64,000 nucleotides of DNA from Zobellia uliginosa (GCF_018860745.1 NZ_JAHKPY010000003.1:248001-312000), one strand, 5' to 3'; positions 9,567-18,604 are shown, counted from the stretch's first letter. Program-made: numbers and translations. Notes: a model not told the origin generated them from the sequence alone.

Positions 9567-10973
9567 CTATTCCCATTCTGTATGGAAAATACCTTCTTTG
9601 TCCAATCTTTCATATGTATGCGAACCAAAGAAATCACGTTGAGCCTGTATAAGGTTCAAAGGCAGCCTACTAGTGGTGTACGCATCAAAATAAGTTAGCG
9701 AATTTGAAAGTCCAGGTAAAGGAATTCCATTCGCCGCTGCATGTGCAACAAGTTTTCTTGTGGAGTCAACCGTACTTTTAATTTTATCAACAAACTGGTC
9801 GGAAAGTAAGAGGTTAGGCAAGTCTTTGTTTGCTTCAAAGGCTTCGGTAATATCGGCTAATAATCCAGCTCTAATAATACAGCCAGCACGCCAGATTTTT
9901 GCAATGATAGCAATGTCTAGATTATAGTTGTATTCTTTAGAGGCATCAGCTAATTGGTGCAACCCTTGTGCATAGGTTACTATAAAAGAGAAGTAGAGTG
10001 CTTCTTCGGCCATTTTCGCCAATTCTTCTTTATCCAATAGCTTAACATCTGGACGGTCATATAATTTATCGGCTTCAATTCTTTCTTCTTTTAAAGCAGA
10101 AATCTCGCGCATGCTTACCGCAATATCTATAGAAGGAACAGGTATACCCAAGTCCATAGCGTTTTGGCTTGTCCATTTTCCAGTACCTTTCTGTTTTGCT
10201 TTGTCCAAAATCTGATCAACTAGGTGACCTTTGCCAAGTTCGTCTTTTTGCTCTAGAATCTTAGAAGTAATTTCAACTAGAAAAGATTGCAAACGACCCT
10301 GGTTCCATTTAGAGAAGGTATCGTGTATTTCTTCATTGGAAAAATTACCTGCTTTTTTAAGTAGGTCATACACTTCAGAGGTAAGTTGCATTAGGCCGTA
10401 TTCAATGCCGTTGTGCACCATTTTTACATAATTGCCAGATGATTTCGGTCCCAAATAAGCAACACAAGGTTCTCCTTTGTACTTGGCGGAAACCGCCTCA
10501 AAAATCGGTTTTATATGTTGGTATGCAGATTTAGAACCGCCGGGCATTATACTAGGGCCCAAACGAGCGCCTTTTGCACCACCGGAAACACCGGCACCAA
10601 AAAAGTTAATGGCTTTATCATGAAGGTAAGCTTCACGACGATCGGTATCCGTGAAAAATGAATTTCCCCCATCTATTAATATATCACCTTTGTCTATATG
10701 TGGTAATAGGCTTTCTATGACAGCATCCACAATTTTACCTGCAGGAACCAAAAGCATGATTTTTCTTGGTTCTTTCAGGGCATTTACAAATGTCTTTATG
10801 TTGGTAGAGGCATTTACTTTTGCCTCGTGGCCGCCTTCTTCTTTTAAAGCAGCTACTTTTTCCGCATCTAAATCATATCCGTAAGCAGAAAAACCATTAT
10901 CGGCTACGTTCAATATAAAATTACGTCCCATAACACCGAGACCTATCAATCCAAAATCATATTTTTCTTCCAT
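9567..10973 (-). CDS. gnd: 6-phosphogluconate dehydrogenase, decarboxylating
   Basis: Oxidises 6-phosphogluconate to ribulose 5-phosphate and CO2 with NADP+, the third step of the oxidative pentose phosphate pathway. The Rossmann motif GLGVMG is at residues 11-16. The substrate loop GGAKGARLGP is at 131-140, with catalytic Lys184 and substrate-binding Asn188, Glu191 and Tyr192 in KMVHNGIEY. IWRAGCIIRA lies in the helical C-terminal domain, which ends with the dimer tail. Its 468 residues match the full-length family. Divergent from zwf across a 172-base region holding an inverted repeat, so control with zwf-pgl is plausible. Confidence 0.97.
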   Translation of the reverse strand: MEEKYDFGLIGLGVMGRNFILNVADNGFSAYGYDLDAEKVAALKEEGGHEAKVNASTNIKTFVNALKEPRKIMLLVPAGKIVDAVIESLLPHIDKGDILIDGGNSFFTDTDRREAYLHDKAINFFGAGVSGGAKGARLGPSIMPGGSKSAYQHIKPIFEAVSAKYKGEPCVAYLGPKSSGNYVKMVHNGIEYGLMQLTSEVYDLLKKAGNFSNEEIHDTFSKWNQGRLQSFLVEITSKILEQKDELGKGHLVDQILDKAKQKGTGKWTSQNAMDLGIPVPSIDIAVSMREISALKEERIEADKLYDRPDVKLLDKEELAKMAEEALYFSFIVTYAQGLHQLADASKEYNYNLDIAIIAKIWRAGCIIRAGLLADITEAFEANKDLPNLLLSDQFVDKIKSTVDSTRKLVAHAAANGIPLPGLSNSLTYFDAYTTSRLPLNLIQAQRDFFGSHTYERLDKEGIFHTEWE

Positions 10974-10997
10974 TTCCTAATTTTAAAATTACATGGG

Positions 10998-11024
10998 CGA
11001 CCATAAAATCGATATTATTGGTCG
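10998..11024. promoter_or_regulatory. inverted repeat in the gnd-zwf divergent region
   Basis: CGACCA and TGGTCG half-sites separated by 15 bases with an ATCGAT core, about 25 bases upstream of the gnd start. There is no T-run, so it reads better as an operator than as a terminator. The binding protein is unknown and chance occurrence is possible. Confidence 0.3.
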
Positions 11025-11145
11025 ATACAATCAAAATTAAACGAAATTATTGAAATGTAAGATTATCTTAGGGTAAACTCGTTGGTATTGCTGCATCTTT
11101 TCGATACTTTTAACCATTCAAATAGTATATGGATACCATCGCATT

Positions 11146-12678
11146 ATGAATAAAACAGAAAATCAGATTCTTGTGATATTTGGCGCTTCTGGCGACTTAA
11201 CAGCAAGAAAACTTGTACCAGCACTTTTTAATCTTTATCAGGCAGATCAGCTTCCAGATAATTTTGTGGTTCTAGGAACAAGTAGAAGTGATATGACAGA
11301 CAGCGCTTTTAGAAATAAAGTGGTGTTAGAGAGTAAATATTTAGAAAGTAAGATAGAAGATTCATCGGAGGAATTCATAGCCAACTTTGCCAATAAGTTC
11401 TTTTACGAGGATTTGGGGGGGAGTTATGATACGGATTATGGGCGTTTACGAAAGAGGGTAGAAGACCTTAAGAACAAATACCAGACTTCCGGTAACATTA
11501 TATATTATCTTTCTACGCCTCCTACTTTATATGAAACAATAGCTCATAACTTGTCTGAGGCAGGTATGAACACGCAAAACAATGGTTGGAAGCGTTTAAT
11601 TGTTGAGAAACCTTTTGGTTATAGCCTAGATACGGCAAAACAACTGAACAATGGTCTGCAGAAATTTTTTAAAGAAGACCAGATTTACAGAATTGATCAC
11701 TACTTGGGTAAAGAAACAGTGCAGAACCTTCTTATAACCCGTTTTGCCAACAGCATTTTTGAACCCCTTTGGAATCGTAATTATATTCATCATGTAGAAA
11801 TTACCAATGCAGAAAGTGTTGGTGTGGAAAAAAGAGGTGGTTATTATGATACTTCCGGGGCGTTAAGGGATATGTTCCAAAACCATTTACTACAGATTGT
11901 TTCTTTAATTGTAATGGAACCACCTATTAGTGATGCACCGGAAGATATACGTAATGAAAAGGTAAAAGCGTTAAAATCACTTAGGGTGATGAAAACGGAC
12001 AAGGAACTTTTTAATAATACGATAAGGGCACAATACACTAAATCCGTTATTGATGGGCAAGAAGTAAAAGGCTATCGAGAAGAAGATGGTGTTGATAAAA
12101 ATTCAACTACTGAAACCTTTGCGGCCATCAAATTTTTTGTAGATAACTGGAGGTGGAAAGACACTCCGTTTTATGTGCGCACTGCCAAAAGAATGCCTAC
12201 AAAGGCAACCGAAGTGGTAATTCATTTCAAAACACCCCATCATCAAATATTTCAAGAATCAGGATTGGATAGTAAGGACAATAAATTGGTCATTCGTATT
12301 CAACCCGATGAAGGTATACTACTTAAGTTCGGAGTGAAAGTACCAGGGCAAGGTTTTAAAGTGGAGCGTGCTAATTTGGATTTCTATTATTCTAGTTTGG
12401 CCGAAACCCATGTTATGGACGCTTATGAGCGTTTGCTATTGGATGCAATGCAGGGCGATGCTACTTTATATGCCAGAGCAGATGAAGTTGAAGCTGCATG
12501 GGAGTTTGTAGACCCAATATTAAAGTATTGGTCTAGTGGTAAGGACGTAAGAATGTACGGTTATGCTGCTGGTGTTTGGGGACCTGAAAATTCTCACGAT
12601 TTAATTGAAGGTATTGGCGAATGGAGAAACCCGGGACCTAGCTTAACAGATGACCCGGGCTTCTGCGTTATTTGTTAA
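11146..12678 (+). CDS. zwf: glucose-6-phosphate 1-dehydrogenase
   Basis: Oxidises glucose 6-phosphate to 6-phosphoglucono-1,5-lactone with NAD(P)+, the entry step of the oxidative pentose phosphate pathway. The nucleotide-binding GASGDL is at residues 13-18, EKPFG at 154-158, and the active-site signature RIDHYLGKE at 182-190 with the catalytic His and substrate Lys. The C-terminal domain ends with a GPENSHDLI stretch. The 510 residues are normal length. It is followed 57 bases later by pgl, with a terminator-like hairpin between the two, so the lactone produced here is hydrolysed by the product of the next gene. Confidence 0.97.
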   Translation: MNKTENQILVIFGASGDLTARKLVPALFNLYQADQLPDNFVVLGTSRSDMTDSAFRNKVVLESKYLESKIEDSSEEFIANFANKFFYEDLGGSYDTDYGRLRKRVEDLKNKYQTSGNIIYYLSTPPTLYETIAHNLSEAGMNTQNNGWKRLIVEKPFGYSLDTAKQLNNGLQKFFKEDQIYRIDHYLGKETVQNLLITRFANSIFEPLWNRNYIHHVEITNAESVGVEKRGGYYDTSGALRDMFQNHLLQIVSLIVMEPPISDAPEDIRNEKVKALKSLRVMKTDKELFNNTIRAQYTKSVIDGQEVKGYREEDGVDKNSTTETFAAIKFFVDNWRWKDTPFYVRTAKRMPTKATEVVIHFKTPHHQIFQESGLDSKDNKLVIRIQPDEGILLKFGVKVPGQGFKVERANLDFYYSSLAETHVMDAYERLLLDAMQGDATLYARADEVEAAWEFVDPILKYWSSGKDVRMYGYAAGVWGPENSHDLIEGIGEWRNPGPSLTDDPGFCVIC

Positions 12679-12690
12679 TATTGAGTTTTT

Positions 12691-12717
12691 GGGGTGGTGT
12701 TTTGATACCACCTTTTT
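12691..12717 (+). terminator. terminator-like hairpin between zwf and pgl
   Basis: GGTGGT pairs with ACCACC (plus two G-T pairs) around an 8-nt loop and is followed by T5, directly abutting the first in-frame ATG of pgl. It may partly terminate zwf transcripts or trim a joint mRNA. Confidence 0.55.
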
Positions 12718-12735
12718 ATGAATACAAATATAATT

Positions 12736-13461
12736 ATGGAGTTAAAGATATATCAAGATAAAGACCAAGTAGCCCAAGAGTTTTCAAAATATTTTGCTGA
12801 AAAAGCAAAAGGGGAAGCATCTTTTCATGTAGCACTTTCTGGAGGAAGTACACCAAAAATTGTTTTTGATGTTCTTGCAAAGGAATTTGGAGCAAGCATA
12901 GATTGGAAATCAGTTCACTTTTACTGGGGAGACGAGCGTTGCGTTCTCCCTACCGATGATGAAAGTAACTATAAAATGACGGTAGAGCACCTATTGTCTA
13001 AAATTGATATACCAGAAGAGAATATTCATAGAATTAAAGGAGAGGAAGACCCAGAAGCGGAAGCAGTGCGCTATGCTCAAGTTCTTAAGAATGAACTTCC
13101 TTCTAAAAATGGATTTCCTCAGTTTGATTTGGTAATCCTAGGTATGGGAGATGACGGTCATACCGCCTCTATATTTCCTCATGAAATAGAATTATGGCAA
13201 TCAGAGAATCTTTGTGCGGTAGCTGTACACCCGGATTCGGGTCAAAAAAGAATTACTATAACCGGTAATGTTATTAACCACTCAAAAACGGTTGCTTTTT
13301 TAGTGACAGGTGCTACTAAAGAAGAGAAAGTTGGCGAAATTATAAATTGCGATGGGGCATGTGAAACATACCCTGCCAATTTAGTAGCTCCAACCTCTGG
13401 TGATCTACTGTGGTTTTTAGATAAGGCAGCTGCCGCAAAAATTAAGGAAGGTCAAGTTTAA
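12736..13461 (+). CDS. pgl: 6-phosphogluconolactonase (DevB/SOL type)
   Basis: Hydrolyses 6-phosphogluconolactone, linking zwf to gnd. It has the SOL/DevB features LSGGSTP near residue 35, YWGDERC, and GMGDDGHTASIFP in the second half. I start it at the ATG at 12736 (M-E-L-K-I-Y, 241 residues). An ATG at 12718 would add six residues but lies directly on the T-run of the upstream hairpin. The 3' end overlaps the convergent thioesterase gene by 20 bases. Confidence 0.93.
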   Translation: MELKIYQDKDQVAQEFSKYFAEKAKGEASFHVALSGGSTPKIVFDVLAKEFGASIDWKSVHFYWGDERCVLPTDDESNYKMTVEHLLSKIDIPEENIHRIKGEEDPEAEAVRYAQVLKNELPSKNGFPQFDLVILGMGDDGHTASIFPHEIELWQSENLCAVAVHPDSGQKRITITGNVINHSKTVAFLVTGATKEEKVGEIINCDGACETYPANLVAPTSGDLLWFLDKAAAAKIKEGQV

Positions 13462-13987
13462 CGTTCTCGTTGCTTAAACTTTCCAAATGCATTTCTAATT
13501 TAAATTGACTAGAATCGAACTGGGTGTCTCTGGAGAAAGCCTCTTCTTTTCGTTGCTTACTTCTGGCAAAACGCCTAACACCTTGTTCATTTTCTAAAAG
13601 TAGACCTGGAATAGGTACACCTTTCCCTTTCTCATCTTTGGCCACCATTGTAAAATAAGATGAATTACAATGGCGCTTTGTACCTGATTTAATATCTTGT
13701 GACTCTACACGTACCCCAACAACCATAGATGTTCTTCCGGTGTAATTGATAGAAGCACGTAGGGTTAATAATTCGCCCACTTCTACGGGATGTAAAAAAT
13801 CTACTCGATTTACAGAGGCCGTTACGCAATACATTTGAGAATGTTTAGAGGCACAGGCAAAAGCTATCTGATCCATAAGACTAAGAATGTGGCCCCCGTG
13901 AACTTTACCGCCAAAATTAGAGTGGGAGGGTAGCATTAGTTCTGTAATCGATACCCTAGATTCGCTTGCAGTTTTATATTTTTCCAT
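13442..13987 (-). CDS. acyl-CoA thioesterase, hotdog fold (YciA/BFIT-like)
   Basis: Cytosolic hotdog-domain thioesterase that hydrolyses acyl-CoA to free acid and CoA. The diagnostic segment N-F-G-G-K-V-H-G-G-H-I-L-S-L-M-D (about residues 25-40) contains the Asp of this subfamily, followed by ASVNRVDFLHPVEVGE. There is one hotdog domain (about 10-125) and a basic C-terminal extension. Substrate chain length cannot be read from the sequence. Its start overlaps the stop of the upstream small membrane protein gene by one base (TAATG), so translational coupling is likely. Its last 20 bases overlap pgl on the other strand. Confidence 0.85.
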   Translation of the reverse strand: MEKYKTASESRVSITELMLPSHSNFGGKVHGGHILSLMDQIAFACASKHSQMYCVTASVNRVDFLHPVEVGELLTLRASINYTGRTSMVVGVRVESQDIKSGTKRHCNSSYFTMVAKDEKGKGVPIPGLLLENEQGVRRFARSKQRKEEAFSRDTQFDSSQFKLEMHLESLSNENVKLDLP

Positions 13988-14352
13988 TATTTTCTGAAAT
14001 GAGGTGATTCTTCTAGCTCTACTTGAGTAACAAAATATTTACTATCGCCTAACCAAAGAAAGGTGGCAAAACGTTCTACATAGTGCAATTTCACATACTG
14101 TCCTTGGTATTCTTGCAATTGCTCAATAACCTCTTTGTCCTTGTCCAAAACGGAAAAGGCAAAAATCTGAGCACCGGAAATACCTTGGCTTATTTCTCCT
14201 TCCCAAGTTTTTATCATTACTCCTTTGTGACTTATTTTAATAAGCTCCCCGGAGCGTATACCATCACTGTAGGTAACAAAGTATATAAACGCATAAACAA
14301 TGCCGAATAGGGCAACAATAATCCCTAGGGTAACAAAAAGCGACTTTTTCAT
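13987..14352 (-). CDS. small single-pass membrane protein of unknown function
   Basis: 121 residues. One N-terminal TM helix (about 5-27) is followed by an extracytoplasmic domain with KTWEGEISQG and VKLHYVERFATFLWLGDSKYFV. From memory, relatives in flavobacterial genomes sometimes carry the product name 6-phosphogluconate dehydrogenase. Nothing here supports that: there is no Rossmann motif and the size is wrong. The start overlaps the rmuC stop by 4 bases and the stop overlaps the thioesterase start by 1 base, so the three genes form one operon. Confidence 0.7.
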   Translation of the reverse strand: MKKSLFVTLGIIVALFGIVYAFIYFVTYSDGIRSGELIKISHKGVMIKTWEGEISQGISGAQIFAFSVLDKDKEVIEQLQEYQGQYVKLHYVERFATFLWLGDSKYFVTQVELEESPHFRK

Positions 14353-15695
14353 AATTCTAAATTTAGTTCGCTTTCAAAATCATCATCTTGAGCGCGTTTT
14401 AATATGGGTTCGGGAAGCGATTTTTTAGCTTTAGCTCCCATTTTTTTCAATTTTTCTATACTAATAACTATGTTGCCACGACCTGCAACAAGCTTGTTCA
14501 TGGCTCCCTTGTATTCAGATTTGGCCTCGTCCATCTTCTTGCCCACTTTGGTGAGGTCGTTTACGAAACCTTCAAACTTATCGTAAAGCGCCCCGGCCTG
14601 TCTAGCAATTTCAATGGCATTGCGTTGTTGTTTTTCATTGTTCCACATACTATCTATCGTACGTAATGTAGCTAATAAAGTAGATGGTGTAACAATTACT
14701 ATATTCTGTTCAAAGGCTTTATTGTAAAGTGTACTGTCATTATTTATGGCAATGGCAAAAGCAGGTTCTATAGGAACGAACATCAGAACAAAATCCGGAC
14801 TCTCCATAACATAGAGATCTTCGTATTTCTTAGCTGATAGCTGGTCTACGTGCCTTTTTAAAGAGTTGATATGGTCTTTTAAGAATTTGTCTCGCAACCC
14901 ATCCTCCGCATTTACAAAGCGCTCATAATCGGTTAGAGAGACCTTGGAATCTACCACCATTTTCTTACCATCGGGAAGATTTATGATAACATCCGGAAGC
15001 ACCCGGGAACCATCCTCTCTTGTAAAACTCTGTTGTACGGTATACTCACGGTCTTTTTCCAGTCCGGATTTTTCCAGTACTCGTTCTAGTACCAATTCCC
15101 CCCAGTTTCCTTGCATTTTACTGTCACCTTTTAAGGCTTTGGTAAGGTTTTCGGCCTCTTGCGTAATCTTCAGGTTTTGGCTCTGTAGATTTATAAGTTG
15201 TTCTTTTAAAGCGGAATGTATACTGATGTTTTCCTTCTGACTTTCTTCAACTTTCTTTTCAAAAAGTTGAATTTTTTCATTTAGTGGGGATAGGATGTCC
15301 TTTATGTTCTTCTCGTTACGCTCGGTAAATTTCAGGCTTTTCTCTTCTAAAATCTTATTGGCAAGGTTTTCAAACTCTTTGGTGAATTTCTCTTGAAGCT
15401 TTTCAACTTCGTTTTTCTGCTCTCTATTCTTAAGTTGAAGGTTCTCTAAATCTGCCTGATAGCGAACAATTTGGTTACCCATATGCTCTTTTTCGTTCTG
15501 TAGATTGGCTTTATGTAATTCGCTATCTTTTAAGCGCTGCTCCAATACCCTAAGATTGGTATGTAGTTGCTGCTCCCGTTCTTCTAATGCGCCCTGGCTA
15601 GACTTTGTTTTTAAGTTTTGAATGTAGTTCCCTAGGAAGTATCCCACGGCAAGGCAAATCAATCCTATTAACAAATATATGAGGTAAATGTTCAT
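14349..15695 (-). CDS. rmuC: DNA recombination protein RmuC
   Basis: Membrane-anchored coiled-coil protein of the RmuC family, which limits inverted-repeat recombination in E. coli through a predicted nuclease-like fold. An N-terminal TM helix (about 3-23) is followed by a long coiled coil (about 30-175) and the RmuC domain (about 180-400) with MQGNWGELVLERVLEKSGL, VDSKVSLTDYERF and a downstream MFVPIEPAF. The 448 residues fit the family. First gene of the three-gene minus-strand operon that continues into the small membrane protein and the thioesterase. Confidence 0.93.
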   Translation of the reverse strand: MNIYLIYLLIGLICLAVGYFLGNYIQNLKTKSSQGALEEREQQLHTNLRVLEQRLKDSELHKANLQNEKEHMGNQIVRYQADLENLQLKNREQKNEVEKLQEKFTKEFENLANKILEEKSLKFTERNEKNIKDILSPLNEKIQLFEKKVEESQKENISIHSALKEQLINLQSQNLKITQEAENLTKALKGDSKMQGNWGELVLERVLEKSGLEKDREYTVQQSFTREDGSRVLPDVIINLPDGKKMVVDSKVSLTDYERFVNAEDGLRDKFLKDHINSLKRHVDQLSAKKYEDLYVMESPDFVLMFVPIEPAFAIAINNDSTLYNKAFEQNIVIVTPSTLLATLRTIDSMWNNEKQQRNAIEIARQAGALYDKFEGFVNDLTKVGKKMDEAKSEYKGAMNKLVAGRGNIVISIEKLKKMGAKAKKSLPEPILKRAQDDDFESELNLEL

Positions 15696-15761
15696 ATGTA
15701 AAGTAAAGCGTTCGGGGGTAAAGATACAAGATTGGTATGAAAACCAAACACTACTCCCACG

Positions 15762-16478
15762 TTACTTTTTTATTCGAAAAGAACCTGTTTTAGGGTCGAA
15801 CGAGACGGTATCCGAAGGAAATAACGACTCAAAGGCTTTTTGTTCAATTAATTCACAAGGCTTACCAAAATAATTGTTTTTTCCGTCTAATAATACCATT
15901 TTATCACACAGTTGAATAGCCATTTCTATCTCATGAGAGGTAAAAAGAACGGTCTTTTTGGTAGTGTGGGCTATATTGCGAAGAAGCTTTAAAATCTGCA
16001 CCTTGTGATATAGGTCTAAATGTGTGGTTGGCTCATCAAGAAGTATAATGGAAGTGTCTTGAGCCAGCGCTCTGGCGATCATAACACGCTGTAGTTGCCC
16101 ATCACTGAGTTCAAAACATTTTTTATGTTGTAAATCTTCTAGCTCCAAGGAAATGATGGCCTCTTTTATTTTTTCTTTATCATTAGCAGATAAAGTGCCT
16201 AGCCAATTCGTATAGGGCTGCCTGCCTAAAGCGATTAATTCTTGAACGGATAAATTTTTAGAAGCAACGGGTTCCGTTAAGACTAGACTTATCTCTGCCG
16301 ATAGTTCTAGAGGAGAATAAGATACAATTGGTTTATCCTTTACTACAAGACAACCACTTAAAACGGGTTGAGTGCTACCAAGCGTACGTAATAAGGTAGA
16401 TTTTCCAATTCCGTTTATACCTACAATGGCTGCAAGTTCACCCGGTTCTATACCAAAATTGATATTTTTGGCAATCAC
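15762..16478 (-). CDS. ABC transporter ATP-binding protein, FecE/BtuD type
   Basis: ATPase of a type II importer (cobalamin or siderophore class), probably the partner of the BtuC and BtuF genes upstream. Walker A is GINGIGKST (note I-N in place of P-N). The signature is LSDGQLQR in place of LSGGQ, Walker B is IILLDEPTTHLD, and the switch His is in TSHE. The only standard start in this frame is the GTG at 16478, which places Walker A at about residue 19. The frame stays open upstream to a TGA at 16580-16578, and residues encoded there (S-A-V-N-L-S-I-G-Y-G-E-K) match the usual first strand and A-loop. The real start may therefore be a rare AUC/AUU codon near 16547 or 16517, or a base may be wrong in the T7 run at 16551-16557. 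Confidence 0.88.
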   Translation of the reverse strand: MIAKNINFGIEPGELAAIVGINGIGKSTLLRTLGSTQPVLSGCLVVKDKPIVSYSPLELSAEISLVLTEPVASKNLSVQELIALGRQPYTNWLGTLSANDKEKIKEAIISLELEDLQHKKCFELSDGQLQRVMIARALAQDTSIILLDEPTTHLDLYHKVQILKLLRNIAHTTKKTVLFTSHEIEMAIQLCDKMVLLDGKNNYFGKPCELIEQKAFESLFPSDTVSFDPKTGSFRIKK

Positions 16479-16555
16479 TTTTTCTCCATACCCTATAGAA
16501 AGGTTGACCGCAGAAATGGTACTATATTTTTTATGAAGACCGACGATGAATTTTT

Positions 16556-17425
16556 TTAAAGTTGTTTTTTGATATTTTCAGGCAATTTACTGATGTTCTT
16601 TATTTTAATGTTTTTGTAATACACTTCACAAGCCTCAGATTGGAATTGAATTTTTCCTTTGGTCAGTGATTTGGCAATTCCCTCTTTTGTGTATTCCTTG
16701 GCATTTTCAAGTACCATAACTACTTTTTCGTTTACAATATGATAGGCTTTGTCATTAATACAGATAAGTTCCAAACGGGTCCACTTCCCATGCGCCTTTT
16801 CAAAATTAGCCATTCTTCTGCAACGACCATCACCACCTGTCTTAAAAGTTCTCATTTCTCCCTTTGGATCATAGAACCAAAATTCTTTTCCGTTCTCGTT
16901 CTTTTTAGAAGCTTTGATATCCATGCTTACACCTGCCAATGGAAAAAAGTCGCCACAGTCTGTTTCTTGAACTTGCATTTCTGGGGCACGCATCCAAACG
17001 TTCCAAAATTGTCCGTGCGGTTCTTGAGCATGATAAAGTACACCGCTATCCCTTTTGTCATTTAAACGAGGCTCGTATTTTTTGGTTCCCCATTTGATAT
17101 CAAAAACCAAATGATAGTTCTCATATTCTTTTTTGGTACTTAATCCTCCATAGATTTTACCGCTAACGTTTAAAACAGTTTCACCGTTTTCTTGAGAGGT
17201 GGAGAAAACATTTAAAGGGTCGTTATTCAGACCAATTGGTGTTCCGTGCATTCCGTCTCCCTTTTCGTGACCTTCTAGGTCCAAGGAGGTGTGGGGAACA
17301 CCAATAAAAATATCCCAATTGGTAAGGTCTTTGTCCAGTAAGTTTTCCCAGTCTTTGTCATTATTTTGAGCAGTACTAGCTACACAAGTGAGAAGAAGCA
17401 AAAGACAGTTTAATTTGGTTAGCAT
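16556..17425 (-). CDS. DUF1080 (3-keto-disaccharide hydrolase-like) secreted protein
   Basis: Secreted beta-sandwich protein of the DUF1080/PF06439 family, whose studied members include 3-keto-glycoside hydrolases and concanavalin-like folds. The signal peptide ends at V-A-S-T-A-Q. The domain fills residues 25-285, with D-F-D-I-K-W-G-like strand motifs, DSGVLYHAQ, W-M-R-A-P-E-M-Q-V-Q-E-T-D-C-G-D and a C-terminal K-I-Q-F-Q-S-E-A-C-E-V. It sits between the btuC-like permease and the ABC ATPase on the same strand. This is an odd place for a sugar-active protein and may only reflect shared transcription. The catalytic role is inferred from the family. Confidence 0.82.
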   Translation of the reverse strand: MLTKLNCLLLLLTCVASTAQNNDKDWENLLDKDLTNWDIFIGVPHTSLDLEGHEKGDGMHGTPIGLNNDPLNVFSTSQENGETVLNVSGKIYGGLSTKKEYENYHLVFDIKWGTKKYEPRLNDKRDSGVLYHAQEPHGQFWNVWMRAPEMQVQETDCGDFFPLAGVSMDIKASKKNENGKEFWFYDPKGEMRTFKTGGDGRCRRMANFEKAHGKWTRLELICINDKAYHIVNEKVVMVLENAKEYTKEGIAKSLTKGKIQFQSEACEVYYKNIKIKNISKLPENIKKQL

Positions 17426-17572
17426 AAATGTTATTATTGGTTCTTTTGATAGTCAAAATAGAGGTTTGAGAAGCGGGAGTTTCCTGTGTATAAAACTACA
17501 CTATTAGATTTTGGAAGTGTATAACATATGATTTTATATGTATAAATTAATAGCTCTTTTACGAAGATTTAA

Positions 17573-18604
17573 TTAAAATACCATTTTCTTTTTTCTCACT
17601 AATAACCAGATGACCACAGGAGCACCTAGTATACTGGTTATGGCATTTATGGGTAGGACTTCTGCACTGTTTGGTAATTGTGCGATCGTGTCGCAAATAA
17701 GCATTAGAATAGCGCCATAGATTACCACTGCAGGAAGTAAAATACGATGCTCCGTTGTATTGAATATTTGGCGAGTAAGATGAGGAACGGCCAAACCAAT
17801 AAATGCTATGGGACCGGCAAAAGCTGTAATACCACCCGCTAAAAGACCGGTTGCTATTATAATTTGATAACGGGAGTGTACTAAATTCACGCCTAAACTT
17901 TTTGCATAGTTTTCCCCTAAAAGTAGCGCGTTAAGAGGCTTTATTGAAAGAACACTTAGAACTAGGCCTATAAGGACAACAATACTCAATATTCCTAGTT
18001 GCTGCCATGATAGATTGCCAACACTGCCAAAGGACCAATATACGAACTGTTGTAGTTTTTCAGCATCACTAAAATAGGATAGGACACTAACAATGGCGGC
18101 GCTAATACTCCCGAACATAAGACCAATGATTAAAAGAGTCATAGTATCCTTTACTTTGGCCGCAATGGTTATAACTGCCAGAAGCACTAAAAAACTGCCT
18201 ATACTAGAAACAATGGCGAGTGATACATCTGTTATTAAACTAAAACCGAATAGGGAAGTAAGGGTTGCAGACCCCATAATTAGAAATGCAGCACCTAAAC
18301 TTGCCCCAGAGCTGATACCCAGCACAAATGGACCTGCCAGCGGGTTCCTGAACAAAGTTTGCATTAAAAGTCCGCTTAAGGCAAGACCAGAACCAACAAG
18401 AACAGCGGTAAAGGCTTTTGGAATTCTATAATTCCAAATTATATATTCCCAAGCTGTGTTTTCTAAAGTACCTCCTAAAACAGAGTGTAATATCTCTGAA
18501 AAAGGAATGGATACGGAACCCAAACAAATATTCATACCCCAAATAACTACTAAAACCAATAGTAAGATGATAAAGGAATTACGGTATGTTTTTGGCTTAT
18601 CCAA
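17573..18604 (-). CDS. btuC: FecCD/BtuC family ABC transporter permease
   Basis: Inner-membrane permease of a type II ABC importer, with about ten TM helices over 343 residues. It has family hallmarks: G-S-G-L-A-L-S-G-L-L-M-Q-T-L-F-R-N-P-L-A-G-P near the N-terminus, G-E-x-Y-A-K-S-L-G-V coupling segment, and AFAGPIAFIGLAVPHLTR. The start is a TTG at 18604 placed directly after the TAA of the substrate-binding protein gene, in the same reading frame and with no spacer; no better start exists nearby. Substrate is probably cobalamin because of the BtuF-like neighbour and the riboswitch-controlled btuB locus, but a siderophore is possible. Confidence 0.88.
   Translation of the reverse strand: MDKPKTYRNSFIILLLVLVVIWGMNICLGSVSIPFSEILHSVLGGTLENTAWEYIIWNYRIPKAFTAVLVGSGLALSGLLMQTLFRNPLAGPFVLGISSGASLGAAFLIMGSATLTSLFGFSLITDVSLAIVSSIGSFLVLLAVITIAAKVKDTMTLLIIGLMFGSISAAIVSVLSYFSDAEKLQQFVYWSFGSVGNLSWQQLGILSIVVLIGLVLSVLSIKPLNALLLGENYAKSLGVNLVHSRYQIIIATGLLAGGITAFAGPIAFIGLAVPHLTRQIFNTTEHRILLPAVVIYGAILMLICDTIAQLPNSAEVLPINAITSILGAPVVIWLLVRKKKMVF

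Noticed and set aside
13987-14352. 6-phosphogluconate dehydrogenase label for the small membrane protein
   Set aside because: No Rossmann motif or active-site residues and only 121 residues; the real enzyme is at 9567-10973.
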